Below are positions 5,185 to 5,557 of a stretch of DNA of 5,557 bases, piece after piece. The notes beneath the pieces are model-generated. The model worked only from the letters and a program-made list of their open reading frames with translations. It was not told the DNA's origin and searched no databases. The position numbers and the translations under genes were made by a program. Source of the DNA: JAYWAM01 sp043782425 (GTDB lineage Bacteria; Pseudomonadota; Gammaproteobacteria; Burkholderiales; Usitatibacteraceae); the NCBI GenBank assembly GCA_043782425.1, contig JAYWAM010000178.1, positions 1 to 5,557 of the forward strand, written 5' to 3'. Every line of letters starts with the position of its first letter. Positions within the stretch are counted from its first letter, which is position 1.

Positions 5185-5549
5185 TGGTGGAGGCGGCGGG
5201 AATCGAACCCGCGTCCGCAAGTCCTCTACAGACAGTTCTACATACTTAGCCTGGCTATTTAATTTAACTTCGATCACGCCAACCGGCGAGCTGGAACGAA
5301 GCGAGTCACCTTGGATTTGACTTCCCGTAAAGTGACCCTGCGGGAAGCGAGCCTTCTAAAATGACTCTGCTGTGGTTTTAAGGCCACCCGGCCCGAAGGC
5401 TGACCGGTGCAGAGTCCAGCCGGTATTAAGCGGCTAGAGCGTAGTTTTCGTCGTTTGCGACTATAGATTTCCAGTTGTATTTACGAGGTAGCTGGTCCTC
5501 GGTATGCCCTGCGCTGCTTTGCAACCCACGTCGAAGCCAGGTCGCCCCC
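5185..5549 (-). ncRNA. ssrA: tmRNA (ssrA), complete, one-piece
   Basis: Read on the minus strand, this 365-nt RNA starts GGGGGCGACCTGGCTTCGAC and ends CGCCTCCACCA with CCA encoded. The ends pair as a 7-bp acceptor stem (GGGGGCG with CGCCUCC, one G-U), and GCGGG-TTCGATT-CCCGC forms the T arm. Pseudoknot PK1 is visible: CGAGG with CCTCG (plus-strand 5484-5488 and 5497-5501) and CCAG with CTGG (5471-5474 and 5492-5495). A helix GACTCTGC/GCAGAGTC (5363-5370 and 5409-5416) belongs to PK2. A third pseudoknot uses CTTCCCG/CGGGAAG (5321-5327 and 5341-5347) crossed by GTCAC/GTGAC (5305-5309 and 5332-5336). With SmpB it rescues stalled ribosomes and tags unfinished proteins for proteolysis. The promoter lies beyond the window. 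The single-piece layout contrasts with the two-piece form found in some alphaproteobacteria, cyanobacteria and betaproteobacteria. Confidence 0.97.
5426..5458 (-). other. tmRNA proteolysis tag reading frame (ANDENYALAA)
   Basis: The resume codon GCA (5458-5456) follows ATAGTC, matching the conserved UAGUC context that positions the ribosome. Ten codons encode ANDENYALAA, followed by TAA at 5428-5426. The tag equals that of E. coli; its LAA end is the signal for ClpXP and related proteases. Confidence 0.95.
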
Positions 5550-5557
5550 GAATTCGA

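Noticed and set aside
5185..5220. tRNA gene suggested by the T arm and CCA end
   Set aside because: The matching 5' half lies over 300 nt away with a tag frame and pseudoknots between, so it is the tRNA-like domain of tmRNA.

Overview
The window looks like a betaproteobacterial chromosome segment, perhaps from the Nitrosomonadales. That placement rests on three things: the tmRNA sequence with an ANDENYALAA tag, a YoaA-type helicase and EnvZ/OmpR-like pair of proteobacterial character, and a REP-like palindrome built on ATTCCCGC/GCGGGAAT. It is inferred from memory of these families; no search was run.

Layout, left to right. (1) 1-525 (+): the 3' end of a YoaA/DinG-family XPD-like DNA helicase, cut by the window edge. 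(2) 536-1843 (-): an EnvZ-like sensor histidine kinase, convergent with the helicase across a 10-nt gap. (3) 1844-2136: a 293-bp gap filled mostly by a 212-bp element with perfect 28-bp terminal inverted repeats and two internal GC-rich hairpins. (4) 2137-2877 (-): an OmpR-like response regulator, the natural upstream partner of the kinase. (5) 2878-3078: a 201-bp divergent intergenic region with two pairs of GTTAC direct repeats and a short palindrome. (6) 3079-3561 (+): an exported protein with four EF-hands arranged as an internal duplication. (7) 3580-5073 (+): an exported DUF1800 protein, probably in one operon with the EF-hand gene. (8) 5146-5184: a strong bidirectional terminator with a 17-bp perfect stem. 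(9) 5185-5549 (-): a complete one-piece tmRNA gene (ssrA) whose encoded CCA end touches the terminator.

How the parts may work together. The kinase and regulator form a classic membrane-sensor and DNA-binding pair. The regulator gene is divergent from an EF-hand/DUF1800 operon, and the shared intergenic region carries GTTAC repeats at a spacing typical of OmpR-family sites. The pair may therefore control a cell-envelope, calcium-binding module. This is inference from layout and motifs. The helicase and tmRNA are ordinary housekeeping genes at the edges. The most unusual items are the repeat element between response regulator and kinase, the EF-hand/DUF1800 pairing without a DUF1501 partner downstream, and the candidate regulatory region.
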